DNA of 64,000 nucleotides from CAWUFC02 sp963921335 (GCA_963921335.3 CAWUFC020000001.1:62001-126000), one strand, 5' to 3'; positions 46,421-56,086 are shown, counted from the stretch's first letter. Notes: generated by a model from the sequence alone, not told the origin. Program-made: numbers and translations.

Positions 46421-48205
46421 CTACTCGGCCGAATGTCGCGCAGACGCACTCCTGGTGCGGTAGGCCACGTAAAACGGCAACACAAAAAGCACCAGCAGTA
46501 CGAATATGATGAAAGGTTTTTGCAAGCGTGCCTGAAGCATGTTCAGCACCAGTTGCTGGGAGTGGTTGTAATCCCCCGCGACAGGCAACACTTGATTGTC
46601 GTGCGCATAGCTTTCATAGGCTGAGAGCATGCGCTGAAATCTTTCGGGCATCTCACTGGCCAGATCACGGGTTTCGCCGGGATCTGTAGCAATGTTAAAC
46701 AAACGCCACTGATCGTCCCCGAGGGGGCTGCGGTTATACACGATTTTGTAGTCGCCCATAAACAAGGCGGCATGGCCTGCCAACTCAAACCCAACCGGAT
46801 CATCAGGCCCGTATACCTGCTCAGTACCATTCAGCAAGACAGGTGCAAGACTGCGGCCAATCACCGATTCAACTGGCCTACCTGCGTAGCGATCACCAGC
46901 TGGCGCAACCCCTGCAAAAGACAAAATGGTCGGCGTAATGTCAGTCACAAAAGAGAAAGCCCGGCTAAGCAGCCCCTGCTGGGGAAGAGACTGACCCGCG
47001 ATGATCAGCGGCACACGCATACCGCCCTCTCCCGCATAAAACTTATAGAAGGCGAGCGGGCTGGAGGCAGCACTGGCAAAACTGGGGCTAATGGAGTTGT
47101 AGCTGCCCTTCAGGCCCAGGGTCTCGTACTCAATGCTATAGCCCAGGGAGGAGGTCATTCTGCGCGGCCCAAAGGCCTCTGGATTATCGGGACCGCCCGG
47201 CTCGGGGCCATTATCAGACGTAAAGATAAACAGCGTATTGTCGTAGTGACCACGACTCTTGAGATGCTCAATCAGGCGACCGACGTGAAAGTCCATCGCT
47301 TCAACCATGCCCGCATACACGGCCATGCGTTTTGCCTCATAGCGCCGACGCTCATCATCGAGGGCTTGCCAGTCTGACGTGGTGGACATACGCACGGTGT
47401 CGATTTCCGTGGGCACAATTCCAAGATCTGTAGCCCTGGCTAACCGCTCCTCTCGCAGCGCGTCCCAACCTCTGTAGTAGACCCCCATGTAAGGATCAAT
47501 GAATGCCTGCGGTGCCTGCACGGGAATATGGACAGCCTGGAATGGCAAATACGCAAAGAACGGCTGACCATCATCAAGATTGCTGTCGATGAACTCGATG
47601 GTCTTATCAACCAGGAAGCGCGAAGAGTAAAAATCTTCCGGTAATGTGTATTCCTCGCCATCGGCATACCAGCTCGATTTGTCGTAGAGCGGGATATACA
47701 GCCGCTGCTCCCAGTTATCGCCACCGGAGTCGGCCAGGGCAACAGTACGTTCAAAGCCACGCTGGCTGGGCAACTGCCCCGGCCCGCTACCGAGGTGCCA
47801 TTTACCGGCCATGTAGGTGTGATAGCCAGCTTGCTCCAGCAAGGTGGCAACAGTCACCACGTTATGGCCGAGCACCCCCTGGTAATTGTCGTGGACGCGC
47901 TGCTCTGGAGGGAGCATCTCAAGGATATTGGGTACACCGGCTCGGTGTGCATCTACGCCAGTCAGCAACATTGCACGCGCCGGCGCACAGTTGGCAGCGG
48001 TATGGTAGTTGGTGAAGGTCACCCCCGCTTGCGTCAGCTCCGACAGAACCGGTGTGTTAATTTCGCTGCCATATGGAGCAATGTCGGTGTAGCCGAGATC
48101 GTCCGCAAGTATCAGCACGATATTAGGACGCTCTGCCGCTAACACGCTCCAGCTCGCAAAGAGCCCGCCTAATAGCAGAAAGAACTTTAGGGAAGATAAT
48201 GGCAA
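46421..48205 (-). CDS. Sulfatase (arylsulfatase family), membrane-anchored C-terminus
   Basis: 594 aa. Alkaline-phosphatase-superfamily sulfatase: metal-binding ADDLGYTD, formylglycine motif NCAPARAMLLTG (C-x-P-x-R), GKWHLG and FTSDNGPEPGG. Start TTG 48205, five bases after the preceding stop, opens into a signal peptide (LKFFLLLGGLFASWSVLAA before ERPN). The upstream in-frame ATG lies inside the preceding gene and gives no signal peptide. A C-terminal hydrophobic helix (PFIIFVLLVLFVLPFYVAY) should anchor it in the inner membrane. It needs a formylglycine-generating enzyme, none in this window. Confidence 0.88.
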   Translation of the reverse strand: MPLSSLKFFLLLGGLFASWSVLAAERPNIVLILADDLGYTDIAPYGSEINTPVLSELTQAGVTFTNYHTAANCAPARAMLLTGVDAHRAGVPNILEMLPPEQRVHDNYQGVLGHNVVTVATLLEQAGYHTYMAGKWHLGSGPGQLPSQRGFERTVALADSGGDNWEQRLYIPLYDKSSWYADGEEYTLPEDFYSSRFLVDKTIEFIDSNLDDGQPFFAYLPFQAVHIPVQAPQAFIDPYMGVYYRGWDALREERLARATDLGIVPTEIDTVRMSTTSDWQALDDERRRYEAKRMAVYAGMVEAMDFHVGRLIEHLKSRGHYDNTLFIFTSDNGPEPGGPDNPEAFGPRRMTSSLGYSIEYETLGLKGSYNSISPSFASAASSPLAFYKFYAGEGGMRVPLIIAGQSLPQQGLLSRAFSFVTDITPTILSFAGVAPAGDRYAGRPVESVIGRSLAPVLLNGTEQVYGPDDPVGFELAGHAALFMGDYKIVYNRSPLGDDQWRLFNIATDPGETRDLASEMPERFQRMLSAYESYAHDNQVLPVAGDYNHSQQLVLNMLQARLQKPFIIFVLLVLFVLPFYVAYRTRSASARHSAE

Positions 48206-48209
48206 GTTT

Positions 48210-48590
48210 TCAGTCCCGCTCGGGCAGTCGGCGTGAGGCCACGAACAAAAGTACGGGCACAATGATCTCGGGAGCAATCATATTGAGCGGCAACGCGGCA
48301 CCATGAAACAGCCAGGCCACGATACGACCCATAGCGGCAAGGGAGAGAAGCATGATGGGTGGGTAATACCAAAGCCGGCGCCCACTCACCAGGGCGGTCA
48401 TGATGCAGAAGCTCAGCAAGAGCATAAACGCCGACATATCACCGACCTGGGTACTCAGCCCGACACCCGTTGCCAGGGTGAAACCAAACTCGGGCGCTAC
48501 ACCCCCAGGATCGACCAGCCAGCGCAAGCCGATCACTAAAAACAAGAACGCGGGCAGGCCAACCAACACTTTCAATATTTTGTTTGTCAC
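48210..48590 (-). CDS. Small membrane protein, DUF4345-like
   Basis: 126 aa with four hydrophobic segments and the conserved-looking GLRWLVDPGGVAPEFGFTL near the first loop, as in DUF4345 proteins. Lies between two sulfatase genes on the same strand, five bases before the TTG start of the downstream one. Function unknown. Confidence 0.7.
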   Translation of the reverse strand: MTNKILKVLVGLPAFLFLVIGLRWLVDPGGVAPEFGFTLATGVGLSTQVGDMSAFMLLLSFCIMTALVSGRRLWYYPPIMLLSLAAMGRIVAWLFHGAALPLNMIAPEIIVPVLLFVASRRLPERD

Positions 48591-48675
48591 AGAATTTGTC
48601 CTTTTATCATTTGGAGTCAGCCCACTGGCACGCGCGATACCTGCTCATGGTCATACTCAGCCCGACGCTCTCTAT

Positions 48676-50358
48676 TTAATTTGGGGTGTAAACGTATTTA
48701 TCGCCGGGCTCAAATCGCTCGGCCAGGGTTTTGTCCACCATCACCGGCAGCTGCACGGATGACTCATACATCGGCCCACGAGAATTTGCCTGGTGCTCGG
48801 CAAGCAGCGCGGCAAGTTCAGCCAGTTTGCCTGGGTTTTTGGCGGCCAGGTTGTGCTGCTCGGTGGGATCCTGCGCCAGGTTATACAGCCACTGTTGCAG
48901 ACCCTCGGTTGGACTCTCGTTAACTTGCAGCTTCCAATCTCCGCGGCGTACTACCTGGTAATGACCGCTCTGCCAGAACAGCGTGTCGCGGCTCCAGTCT
49001 GCCGCGCCAACCCCGGTCGCCAACGGCAACAGGTTGACGCCGTCAATGTCGACACGCTCTAGATCAGGCGCGCCGGCCCCAGCCGCCAAAGTTGGCATCA
49101 CATCAATGTGAGCTACCGCTTTATCGGACACGGTGCCGGCGGGGATTTGCGAGGGCCATTTAACAAACAGTGGCACACGAAGACCACCCTCAAACATGAT
49201 GCCTTTCCAACCACGGAAAGGGCTGTTGACCTCAGGCAGGCCAATATAGCCAGCACCGCCATTGTCGCTGGTAAACACCACCATCTTATTGTTCGCAATT
49301 CCCTCTGTCTCCAGCGCCTCGAGAACACGCACTACGCTTCTATCCAGCGCTCTTACCATGCCCGCGTAAACACGCTTCCTGTGTGGCTCAATCCCTTCCA
49401 ATGCATCGTAATCTTCGCGGGTGGCCTGCAAGGGCGTGTGCGGTCCAAAATGTGCCAAATACAGGAAGAAGGGCCGATGCCTGTTGGCTTTGATGACGTT
49501 GATTGCCTCATCGGTCCAGTAATCGGTGAGGTAGCCGCCTGGCTTGAAGAGGCCGCCCTTCATATCTACGGAATTGTAAGTGGCGCCAAAACCCGTGCCC
49601 GCCCAAAGAAACCTATCAATAGGATCAAAGGAAAGCCTGGCATTGACGACGTCGGGGTCATCCTCAGGCAGATAAAGACCGCCACCCATGAGCAAGCTGT
49701 CATCAAAACCCTGATTCCGAGGCGCCATGCCATGTTCAATCCCGAGATGCCACTTGCCAATATGTGCCGTGTAGTAGCCCTGTGACTTAAGCACCTCGGC
49801 GATAGTCAGTTCCGATGCAGGCAAACCTTTTTCGAAGTAAGGCGGCTGAGTAGCCTCTTTGGCTTTATCGTAAATGGCCGGCGGCAATCCATTGTCCAAA
49901 CTGGCACTGATCGCAGTGACCATACCTGCCATCCCATCAGGCATGGGCGTGAATTCGAAGCCGGTGCGTGTCGGGTAACGTCCGGTCATCAGCATGGCTC
50001 GTGAGGGAGCACAGGAACTTGCGCCGGAATAGGACTGGGCAAAAACCACCCCCTCTGCGGCGAGGCGATCGATACCAGGGGTCTGCATCCCGCCGATACC
50101 GCCACCAAAGGTAGAGATGTCGTTATAACCAAGGTCGTCAGCCACGATCAAAATAATATTAGGCGCTCGCTCATCAGCGGGTAGCGCGGGCACTGACGGT
50201 CCTGCTTGCCAGAGGATATCGCGAGTCGGCGCAATGTTTGCGTAGGTCTGGCTGGATCGATACTTGGCCAGCGCCAGAAGAATCTCGGTTCTTTCGAACC
50301 AGGCGATCGTCGCAACAGGAATTGCGAGCAGCAGCATTGAAACAAGAAATTTCTTCAT
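48676..50358 (-). CDS. Sulfatase (arylsulfatase family)
   Basis: 560 aa. ATG 50358 opens into a signal/anchor (MKKFLVSMLLLAIPVATIAWF). ADDLGYNDISTFGGG, formylglycine motif SCAPSRAMLMTGRYPTRTG (C-x-P-S-R), GKWHLGIEHG and FTSDNGGAGYIG. Closest in layout to arylsulfatase A/B-type enzymes. Probably periplasmic. First gene of the sulfatase-DUF4345-sulfatase unit, with a TetR-type operator (50434-50456) in its promoter region. Confidence 0.92.
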   Translation of the reverse strand: MKKFLVSMLLLAIPVATIAWFERTEILLALAKYRSSQTYANIAPTRDILWQAGPSVPALPADERAPNIILIVADDLGYNDISTFGGGIGGMQTPGIDRLAAEGVVFAQSYSGASSCAPSRAMLMTGRYPTRTGFEFTPMPDGMAGMVTAISASLDNGLPPAIYDKAKEATQPPYFEKGLPASELTIAEVLKSQGYYTAHIGKWHLGIEHGMAPRNQGFDDSLLMGGGLYLPEDDPDVVNARLSFDPIDRFLWAGTGFGATYNSVDMKGGLFKPGGYLTDYWTDEAINVIKANRHRPFFLYLAHFGPHTPLQATREDYDALEGIEPHRKRVYAGMVRALDRSVVRVLEALETEGIANNKMVVFTSDNGGAGYIGLPEVNSPFRGWKGIMFEGGLRVPLFVKWPSQIPAGTVSDKAVAHIDVMPTLAAGAGAPDLERVDIDGVNLLPLATGVGAADWSRDTLFWQSGHYQVVRRGDWKLQVNESPTEGLQQWLYNLAQDPTEQHNLAAKNPGKLAELAALLAEHQANSRGPMYESSVQLPVMVDKTLAERFEPGDKYVYTPN

Positions 50359-50433
50359 GACACTAAATGCACCCAAGCACCAGCAACGCGTCGGCGGACA
50401 TTCCGCCTCTATCTTCTGAATCAAAATATACTA

Positions 50434-50456
50434 TACTGACACTATACGTGCCGCTA
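50434..50456. promoter_or_regulatory. Operator 1 of the TetR-type regulon
   Basis: TACTGACA-CTATACG-TGCCGCTA, matching TAGTGGCA-N7-TGCCACTA at 13 of 16 arm positions. Lies between the divergent sulfatase and MAPEG genes, 28 bases before the MAPEG start. Confidence 0.7.
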
Positions 50457-50483
50457 TATTTATTCACAAACAAGGAGGCTATT

Positions 50484-50873
50484 GTGCTCGCAGCAACCAA
50501 CCTGGAACCCACCCTACTCTTCGCCGCCATTTTCGCGGTCCTTCACGTTATTTTTACAGTGCGTGTCGGCTTCTACCGATTCACCAACAATATCAATATG
50601 GGAGATGGCGGAGACAAGGTACTGTTCAACCGCATACGCGCTCACGGCAATTTTACTGAGAACGTGCCGATAGCGCTCTTGCTCCTACTGCTCAACAACC
50701 TGAACGGCCTGGAGCACGGTACGCTAATGATTCTAGGCTGGATACTGGTGGTAGGTCGCTGCCTGCACTATGTGATGATCGTGACCCGAAGCCTGCCCAT
50801 CGTGCTGCGTCCCATTTCAATGGTGATGACGCTGGGAACAATCCTTGCCATGGCAGCACTATTGGTTCTGTAA
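50484..50873 (+). CDS. MAPEG-family membrane protein
   Basis: 129 aa, four transmembrane helices. MAPEG signature parts: RVGFYRFTNNINMGDGGDKVLFNRIRAHGNFTENVPIALLLL. Microsomal GST-like family, conjugating or reducing lipophilic electrophiles in membranes. GTG 50484 is chosen because a near-perfect AAGGAGG lies five bases upstream. The upstream in-frame ATG would put the operator inside the gene. Confidence 0.87.
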   Translation: MLAATNLEPTLLFAAIFAVLHVIFTVRVGFYRFTNNINMGDGGDKVLFNRIRAHGNFTENVPIALLLLLLNNLNGLEHGTLMILGWILVVGRCLHYVMIVTRSLPIVLRPISMVMTLGTILAMAALLVL

Positions 50874-50888
50874 CTATCTACAGCCCGG

Positions 50889-52703
50889 TCAGTAACCAGC
50901 AGACTGGTTGGCAATCTGCTGGTAAAAGTCGGGGTCCAGCAGTTCATAGCCTGAACTGCTAGGTTTTTTCACGTAGATGGTATCTCCCGCGACTTTATCT
51001 GGATCGAAGGCCTGCTCCCGGAGATCGGCCTTTTGCAATTTAAACGTCGCGGTAGTCGTCACGGAGCGTAACACCCGAACAAATACCGGCTGGGCGTAGC
51101 TGGGCAAGGCCTTTTCAACCATGGCCTCAAAACTCTCCAGGTCCAGCTCCTCACCCTCGGGTAATTCAAAGGCCAGCATGCCGGCCCTGCCCTCGACGCC
51201 CGGAACTTCTACGCCGTAGACGTTGGCCAGGTTGATCTGTGGATGAGCATTCATCACCTCGGCCACCTCATTGGTGGACACGTTTTCAGCACGCCAGCGA
51301 AAGGTATCACCAGTCCGGTCGACAAACTGGAAGTGTTTCAAACCCAGGGCGAAACCCACGTCGATCTGGCGCACCAGATCACCGGTATTGAACCAACGGT
51401 CGCCGTCCTTCGCCACGTGCTCCACAATTTTCTTGGCAGTGGCTTCGGCATTGGTATAGCCCTCGAATTCGGTCCTGGCGGTGATTTCACTCAGCAATAA
51501 TCCTGGCTCACCAACCGGTACTTCGATGCAGCGCCCGTTGCTGTCGCGCACAATTTCATCACGCTGCGTGTCGTATTGAACGAGCGCTATAGACTGAGAG
51601 GCAGCTCCAATGGTTTTGTTCTTGTTCAGCAGGTTCAGAAAGATCACATTGCCTTCACTGGCCCCGTAGATCTCGCAAATCCGCTCTACACCAAATCGGC
51701 CTTTGAAGTCATCCCATATATCTGGTCGCAGGCCATTACCCATCATCTTGACCAGCGGATTATTCTTCTCCGCCTCACACACAGGCTGGTTTGTAAGGTA
51801 ACGGCAAAGTTCACCCACATAGATGAAGCAGTTCGTTTGATACTGCTGAACTTCGGGCCAGAAATTGCTGGCAGAAAAACTGCGCCGCATAAAGATCGAG
51901 CCCCCATGCGCGATGAAGGCATAGAACCCGCTCAAACCGGTGCTGTGATAGATCGGCAAGCAGAGATACAACCTGTCCGAGGCCTCGGCCCTGAAACCGA
52001 GCTTACCCATGACCCGTCCCGCCATAATCGGATTCTTATGCAGCTGCGGTGAGGCCTTGGGGAGGCCAGTAGTCCCTGACGTGAAGATGTAGCTGGATAT
52101 TTCTCCGGCTGTGATCTCTTTGGTCACTGCCAGGTTGCCGGTCGGCATCTCGACCATAGAGCGGCTTACGTCCTCTGCCCACTCCGGGCACAGAGCCTCA
52201 CCCTCATCGGGTATCCAGAAATACCCACCGTCCGGGCTAAGCGGCAGGTCCTCGAGCACATCGGCCAGTACATCCGCGCGCTCTGCCCCTACGATGCAGC
52301 GGGTTGTTCTGGTTTCGGTCATGCAATGCACCAGGGCGCTACCGCTGAGAGTGTTGTTAATCAAACTGGCGGTCGCGCCCAATTTGGCCAGGGCCAGAAT
52401 CGCCATGACATTCTCAACGCGATTCTCCATCAGCAACGCAACGCAGTCTGCGCGCCTGATACCTCGCGCATTCAGCAAGTGAGCAAAACGATTTGCCTTT
52501 GCATTGATCTCTGAGTAGCTCCACTCACGCCCTTCGAAGATCAACATCGTGTTGTCTGGATAACGAGCAACGGTTTCTTCAAACATCCTTCCCAGCGAAA
52601 CCCTGTCTTCTTTCGAGGGCACCTTGAGCTTCATCGCCGAGAGAATGTGTGGCAATTCTCCCAGAACACGAAACGTCTCACGCACCTTGGCAACAACACT
52701 CAT
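50889..52703 (-). CDS. Long-chain acyl-CoA synthetase, FadD6/FATP-like AMP-binding protein
   Basis: 604 aa. Adenylate-forming enzyme: SYIFTSGTTGLPKASPQLHKN (P-loop), LPIYHSTGLSGFYA, EIYGASEGN, FEGYTNAEATAKKI, DRWFNTGDL and DRTGDTFRWRAENVSTNEV. Resembles bacterial long-chain/very-long-chain synthetases (FATP group), which also serve bile-acid-like or branched acids. Starts 24 bases after the GST stop, so GST and synthetase form one unit behind operator 2. Confidence 0.9.
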   Translation of the reverse strand: MSVVAKVRETFRVLGELPHILSAMKLKVPSKEDRVSLGRMFEETVARYPDNTMLIFEGREWSYSEINAKANRFAHLLNARGIRRADCVALLMENRVENVMAILALAKLGATASLINNTLSGSALVHCMTETRTTRCIVGAERADVLADVLEDLPLSPDGGYFWIPDEGEALCPEWAEDVSRSMVEMPTGNLAVTKEITAGEISSYIFTSGTTGLPKASPQLHKNPIMAGRVMGKLGFRAEASDRLYLCLPIYHSTGLSGFYAFIAHGGSIFMRRSFSASNFWPEVQQYQTNCFIYVGELCRYLTNQPVCEAEKNNPLVKMMGNGLRPDIWDDFKGRFGVERICEIYGASEGNVIFLNLLNKNKTIGAASQSIALVQYDTQRDEIVRDSNGRCIEVPVGEPGLLLSEITARTEFEGYTNAEATAKKIVEHVAKDGDRWFNTGDLVRQIDVGFALGLKHFQFVDRTGDTFRWRAENVSTNEVAEVMNAHPQINLANVYGVEVPGVEGRAGMLAFELPEGEELDLESFEAMVEKALPSYAQPVFVRVLRSVTTTATFKLQKADLREQAFDPDKVAGDTIYVKKPSSSGYELLDPDFYQQIANQSAGY

Positions 52704-52727
52704 GTCAGCTCTCCTGGTCGCGCAACG

Positions 52728-53414
52728 TCACTTCTGCAGTACGTTATTGGCTTTGTCGGCGAACTCTTTGTCAGCGTCTTCGCTGTTCTTCATCATCTTC
52801 TCGAGATTGAATGGAACATCCAGACCTTGCTGCATGCCGGGCTGCTCTCGCATTGCATCGCGCCAACGCTTTAAGTTTTCGAGATCATCAACGTCAATGC
52901 CCGACCACTTGTAGGTACGCGCCCAACACCAGTTGGCGATATCGGCTATCGAGTAGTCATCAGCCAACCACTCGCTTTCGGCCAATCGTCCATCCAGCAC
53001 TTCAAACAGCCGTCGACATTCGTTCTGATAGCGATCGATGACAGCCTGCAGCTTTTCTGGGAAGTAGCGAGAAAAAACATTGGCCTGCCCCATCATGGGA
53101 CCGATCCCGCTCATCTGGAACATGAGCCATTGCATGACTTTTGCGCGAGCAGCTGGATCAGTTGGCAGCAGACGCCCAGCCTTTTCCGCGAGATGAATCA
53201 TGATGGCGCCAGACTCAAAGATCGCCAGGTCGCCATGGTCATGATCAACAATGGCCGGAACTCTGCCATTGGGGTTGATAGCCAGAAATTCGGGCGCGTG
53301 CTGCTCGCCCTCGCCAATGTTCACAAAGTGGGCTGTGTAATTCAGCCCGAGTGCTTCCAGGGTGCAGGACACCTTGTGGCCGTTGGGTGTAGGCGCCGTA
53401 TAGAGATCGATCAT
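52728..53414 (-). CDS. Glutathione S-transferase, YfcG/Ure2p-like
   Basis: 228 aa. N-terminal LYTAPTPNGHKVSCTLEALGL (T-P-N-G-x-K pattern of the Ure2p/YfcG group), NPNGRVPAIVDHD with cis-Pro, and ESGAIMIHLAEKAGRLLP; helical C-terminal domain with LDGRLAESEWLADDYSIADIANW. Likely disulfide-bond reductase or conjugation activity in the cytoplasm. First gene behind operator 2. Confidence 0.9.
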   Translation of the reverse strand: MIDLYTAPTPNGHKVSCTLEALGLNYTAHFVNIGEGEQHAPEFLAINPNGRVPAIVDHDHGDLAIFESGAIMIHLAEKAGRLLPTDPAARAKVMQWLMFQMSGIGPMMGQANVFSRYFPEKLQAVIDRYQNECRRLFEVLDGRLAESEWLADDYSIADIANWCWARTYKWSGIDVDDLENLKRWRDAMREQPGMQQGLDVPFNLEKMMKNSEDADKEFADKANNVLQK

Positions 53415-53470
53415 CGTGGGTCCTCCAGGTAAGGGGGGCGTAAATACGTCATTTCGAATGTGTATATTTA

Positions 53471-53493
53471 AAGTGGCACTTCAGGTGTCACTA
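53471..53493. promoter_or_regulatory. Operator 2 of the TetR-type regulon
   Basis: AAGTGGCA-CTTCAGG-TGTCACTA, 14 of 16 arm positions. 57 bases before the GST start on the minus strand, in the gap between the TetR stop and the GST gene. Confidence 0.75.
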
Positions 53494-53573
53494 TTATTCA
53501 AAACCTCGGGCATGTCAACATAGCCAGCGAGACGCTGGCGCTTATGGATCAAAAAGCCGTGGTTAGAGGGTGA

Positions 53574-54155
53574 TCAGGGCTGGGTAATAAGGAGCTTCAG
53601 AGTGTCGTAGACCACATCAACGGCCTCATCAACTCCCAGATTTTGATGCTCTCGCAAGCGGTGCCATGTCTCAAATGAGGCATTTGCATCGACGGCCTCG
53701 CGTCGGGGGGCAGGCAGGGATGTTAGCTCGGGCAGCCAGTCATCAAGGTCGTTGCGCAACTCAACCTGGGCTCGAGCCCAGTTTTTCCTTATGTATGGAG
53801 AACGCCAGCGCTGCGTCTGAACGCCCAGGAATGCATTCGTCTGTTTTTCATAGGCGTTGGCACGCTGCTCAACCGCATGCAACAAGCGCTCTCGCAAAGA
53901 GCCCTCGCGATTTCCGCCGGCAAACAAGGCCACGCCAGTCTCACGAACACGTTCATCGATAGCGGCAAATAGACCCTCCATACCGCCAAAATGTCGAAAG
54001 ATACCGCGCAGCCCGACCCCGGCTTTCTCGGCGATCTCCTGAGCGGAGGGTGCGAGATTCCCGTCGTTCAGAAGATCCATCGCTGCATCCAGCAATGCCT
54101 GCCGATTGCGCTCCCCACGCAGGGATCTGCCATCTACTTTTGCTTTACCGCTCAC
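53574..54155 (-). CDS. TetR-family transcriptional regulator
   Basis: 193 aa from GTG 54155 (AGGA six bases upstream); an ATG at 54182 is the alternative. N-terminal HTH domain: RQALLDAAMDLLNDGNLAPSAQEIAEKAGVGLRGIFRHFGGMEGLFAAID, a standard TetR_N pattern. C-terminal ligand-binding helices are not recognisable by family. Divergent from the CurA-type reductase gene, with operator 3 between them. It is the only local repressor-type regulator among the palindrome-bearing promoters, so it is the best candidate to bind all eight sites. The 314-codon ORF that contains it is not credible upstream of the HTH. Confidence 0.87.
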   Translation of the reverse strand: MSGKAKVDGRSLRGERNRQALLDAAMDLLNDGNLAPSAQEIAEKAGVGLRGIFRHFGGMEGLFAAIDERVRETGVALFAGGNREGSLRERLLHAVEQRANAYEKQTNAFLGVQTQRWRSPYIRKNWARAQVELRNDLDDWLPELTSLPAPRREAVDANASFETWHRLREHQNLGVDEAVDVVYDTLKLLITQP

Positions 54156-54281
54156 GCTCAATCCTGAATTTGCGAGAAACATCCTTCTGGCAATTATGGT
54201 GCCATAAACCCGAGACCAGTTACACCGATCAAAGCTGGCACCCGTTAAAAGTATCGCTAGCGCCCTTTCTGACACTTTACA

Positions 54282-54304
54282 TAGTGGCACTATAAATGTC
54301 ACTA
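54282..54304. promoter_or_regulatory. Operator 3 of the TetR-type regulon
   Basis: TAGTGGCA-CTATAAA-TGTCACTA, 15 of 16 arm positions, between the divergent TetR and reductase genes. An extra half site GTGACA lies nearby at about 54321. Position suits autoregulation plus control of the reductase-GST-MFS operon. Confidence 0.8.
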
Positions 54305-54351
54305 TAATTGAATTCGTGAAGTGACAGCTAAAAACCAGAGGATAACTAAGC

Positions 54352-55359
54352 ATGAGTTCGTCAGTACAAATCAGATTAGCGAAAAGGCCTGTCGGGCTAC
54401 CGCAGGATGACGTGTGGAAGAAAACTGAAGATGCTCCAAAAGAACCCGCCGACGGTGAATTCGCGGTGGACGTTGAGTACCTGGCGATCGATCCGGCCAT
54501 GCGTGGTTGGATCAACGATGGAAGGTCTTACACATCACCGGTGGGTATCGATGAAGTCATGCGCGCTGTCGGGGTCGGCACCGTCACCGCAACGAAGTCA
54601 GACCAATTCGCAGTTGGGGATGCCGTGCTTGGACTTACTGGCGTTCAGACAGAATACGTAGGCACTGCAGAGGGCTTCATGAAAGTCATGCCCGAGTTCG
54701 CCCCACTACCAAAGTTTCTTGGCGGACTCGGCATGCCCGGGCTCACCGCCTACTTTGGACTGCTTGATATCGGCGAACCCAAAGAAGGAGACACTGTGCT
54801 GGTGTCTGCAGCTGGCGGCGCCGTTGGCAGCGTTGTTGGTCAGATTGCCAAGATCAAGGGATGCCGTGTTGTCGGCATCGCAGGCGGTAAAGAAAAGTGT
54901 GATTACGTGGTCGAGAAATACGGCTTCGACGCATGCATTGATTACAAAAATGAGAACCTGTCCAAAGCCATTAAGGCGGCCTGCCCAGACGGCGTAAACA
55001 TCTATTTCGATAACGTCGGCGGAGAAACCCTGGAGGCTGCATTGGGAAGAATCGCCATGAAAGGCCGCGTTATCGTTAGCGGCGCGGTCAGTCAGTACAA
55101 CAACACTGATGGTAGCGGCGGTGCAGGACCGAACAATTTTCTTCAGGTTTTAATGCAGCGTGCGCGCATAGAAGGTTTCGTAATCGTGGATTACATGGAG
55201 CGATTTCCTGAAGCGATGATGGAAATGTTTGGTTGGCTGAGTGAAGGGAAACTGCGGCTCGATGAGCATATCGTCGAAGGTATAGAACGCTTCCCCGAGG
55301 CCCTGCGCATGCTCTTTGAGGGTGCAAACAAAGGCAAAATGATTCTTAAAGTTAAGTAG
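54352..55359 (+). CDS. NADP-dependent oxidoreductase, CurA / leukotriene B4 dehydrogenase type
   Basis: 335 aa MDR reductase. EYLAIDPAMRGWINDGRSY, PGLTAYFGLLDIG, cofactor loop SAAGGAVGSVVGQIAKIKG, IYFDNVGGETLEAAL and VIVDYMERFPEAM. Reduces enones or alkenals with NADPH. Paralogue of 2426-3445. First gene of an operon with a GST (nine bases downstream) and an MFS carrier. Confidence 0.9.
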   Translation: MSSSVQIRLAKRPVGLPQDDVWKKTEDAPKEPADGEFAVDVEYLAIDPAMRGWINDGRSYTSPVGIDEVMRAVGVGTVTATKSDQFAVGDAVLGLTGVQTEYVGTAEGFMKVMPEFAPLPKFLGGLGMPGLTAYFGLLDIGEPKEGDTVLVSAAGGAVGSVVGQIAKIKGCRVVGIAGGKEKCDYVVEKYGFDACIDYKNENLSKAIKAACPDGVNIYFDNVGGETLEAALGRIAMKGRVIVSGAVSQYNNTDGSGGAGPNNFLQVLMQRARIEGFVIVDYMERFPEAMMEMFGWLSEGKLRLDEHIVEGIERFPEALRMLFEGANKGKMILKVK

Positions 55360-55368
55360 GAAAATCTC

Positions 55369-56043
55369 ATGAACGCATCAACTAACCGACCCATTCTTCA
55401 CGGCTCAGACTATTCACCGTACGTACGCAAGGTTCGCGTTGCCTTAGCCTACAAGGGCATAGAGTATGAAGACACGCAGCAAGTACCCTTTGGCGCACCG
55501 CCGGAGTTCGTCAAGAAAAGTCCGCTTTCCAGAATCCCCGTCTGGGAGGAAGGCGAACTCATACTGCCCGACTCATCGGTCATCCTCTCCTATCTCGAGC
55601 ATCGCTATCCCGATCCAGCCCTCCTGCCGGCAGAGCCCGGCCCGCGCGCACGGGCGCTCTGGTTTGAGGAGTACGCTGATGACAATGTCATACCCACCGT
55701 CGCCGGCGGCGTATTCTTTCAACGTTTTGTGATGCCGACAATATTCAAGCAGGAAACTGACGAGGCTATGGTCCAACACACGCTCAATGAGCTAATGCCG
55801 GTCATACTGGACTACATGACCGAATGTCTCGGTGATGACGAGTTTATGGTCGGGGGCGAATTCTCCATTGCGGATATCTCGTTGGCATCCCCCTTCGTCA
55901 ACTTCAAGATCGCAGGTGAAACCATCGACGCAGAACGCTGGCCCGCGGTGGCTGCATATATAGAAAGAATCCACTCGCTGCCCTGCTATGCCCCAATTCT
56001 TGAGAACGATCTCTCCGGCCCACTCACTGCGGCCAAAGACTAG
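55369..56043 (+). CDS. Glutathione S-transferase, zeta/maleylacetoacetate isomerase-like
   Basis: 224 aa. ILHGSDYSPYVRKVRVALAYKGI (Ser/Tyr active-site start), PLSRIPVWEEGELILPDSSVILSYLEHRYPDPALLP, and helical domain with GGEFSIADISLASPF. Third soluble GST in the regulon region. Cytoplasmic. Conjugation or isomerisation of pathway intermediates is inferred. Confidence 0.88.
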   Translation: MNASTNRPILHGSDYSPYVRKVRVALAYKGIEYEDTQQVPFGAPPEFVKKSPLSRIPVWEEGELILPDSSVILSYLEHRYPDPALLPAEPGPRARALWFEEYADDNVIPTVAGGVFFQRFVMPTIFKQETDEAMVQHTLNELMPVILDYMTECLGDDEFMVGGEFSIADISLASPFVNFKIAGETIDAERWPAVAAYIERIHSLPCYAPILENDLSGPLTAAKD

Positions 56044-56086
56044 GCCAGGATGCTATAGCCAATGACAATTAACTTAGGCGTTGCGC

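Noticed and set aside
53574..54515. 313-aa form of the TetR protein
   Set aside because: The first 110 residues read through the divergent promoter and operator 3 and show no homology. TetR proteins are about 190-210 aa.
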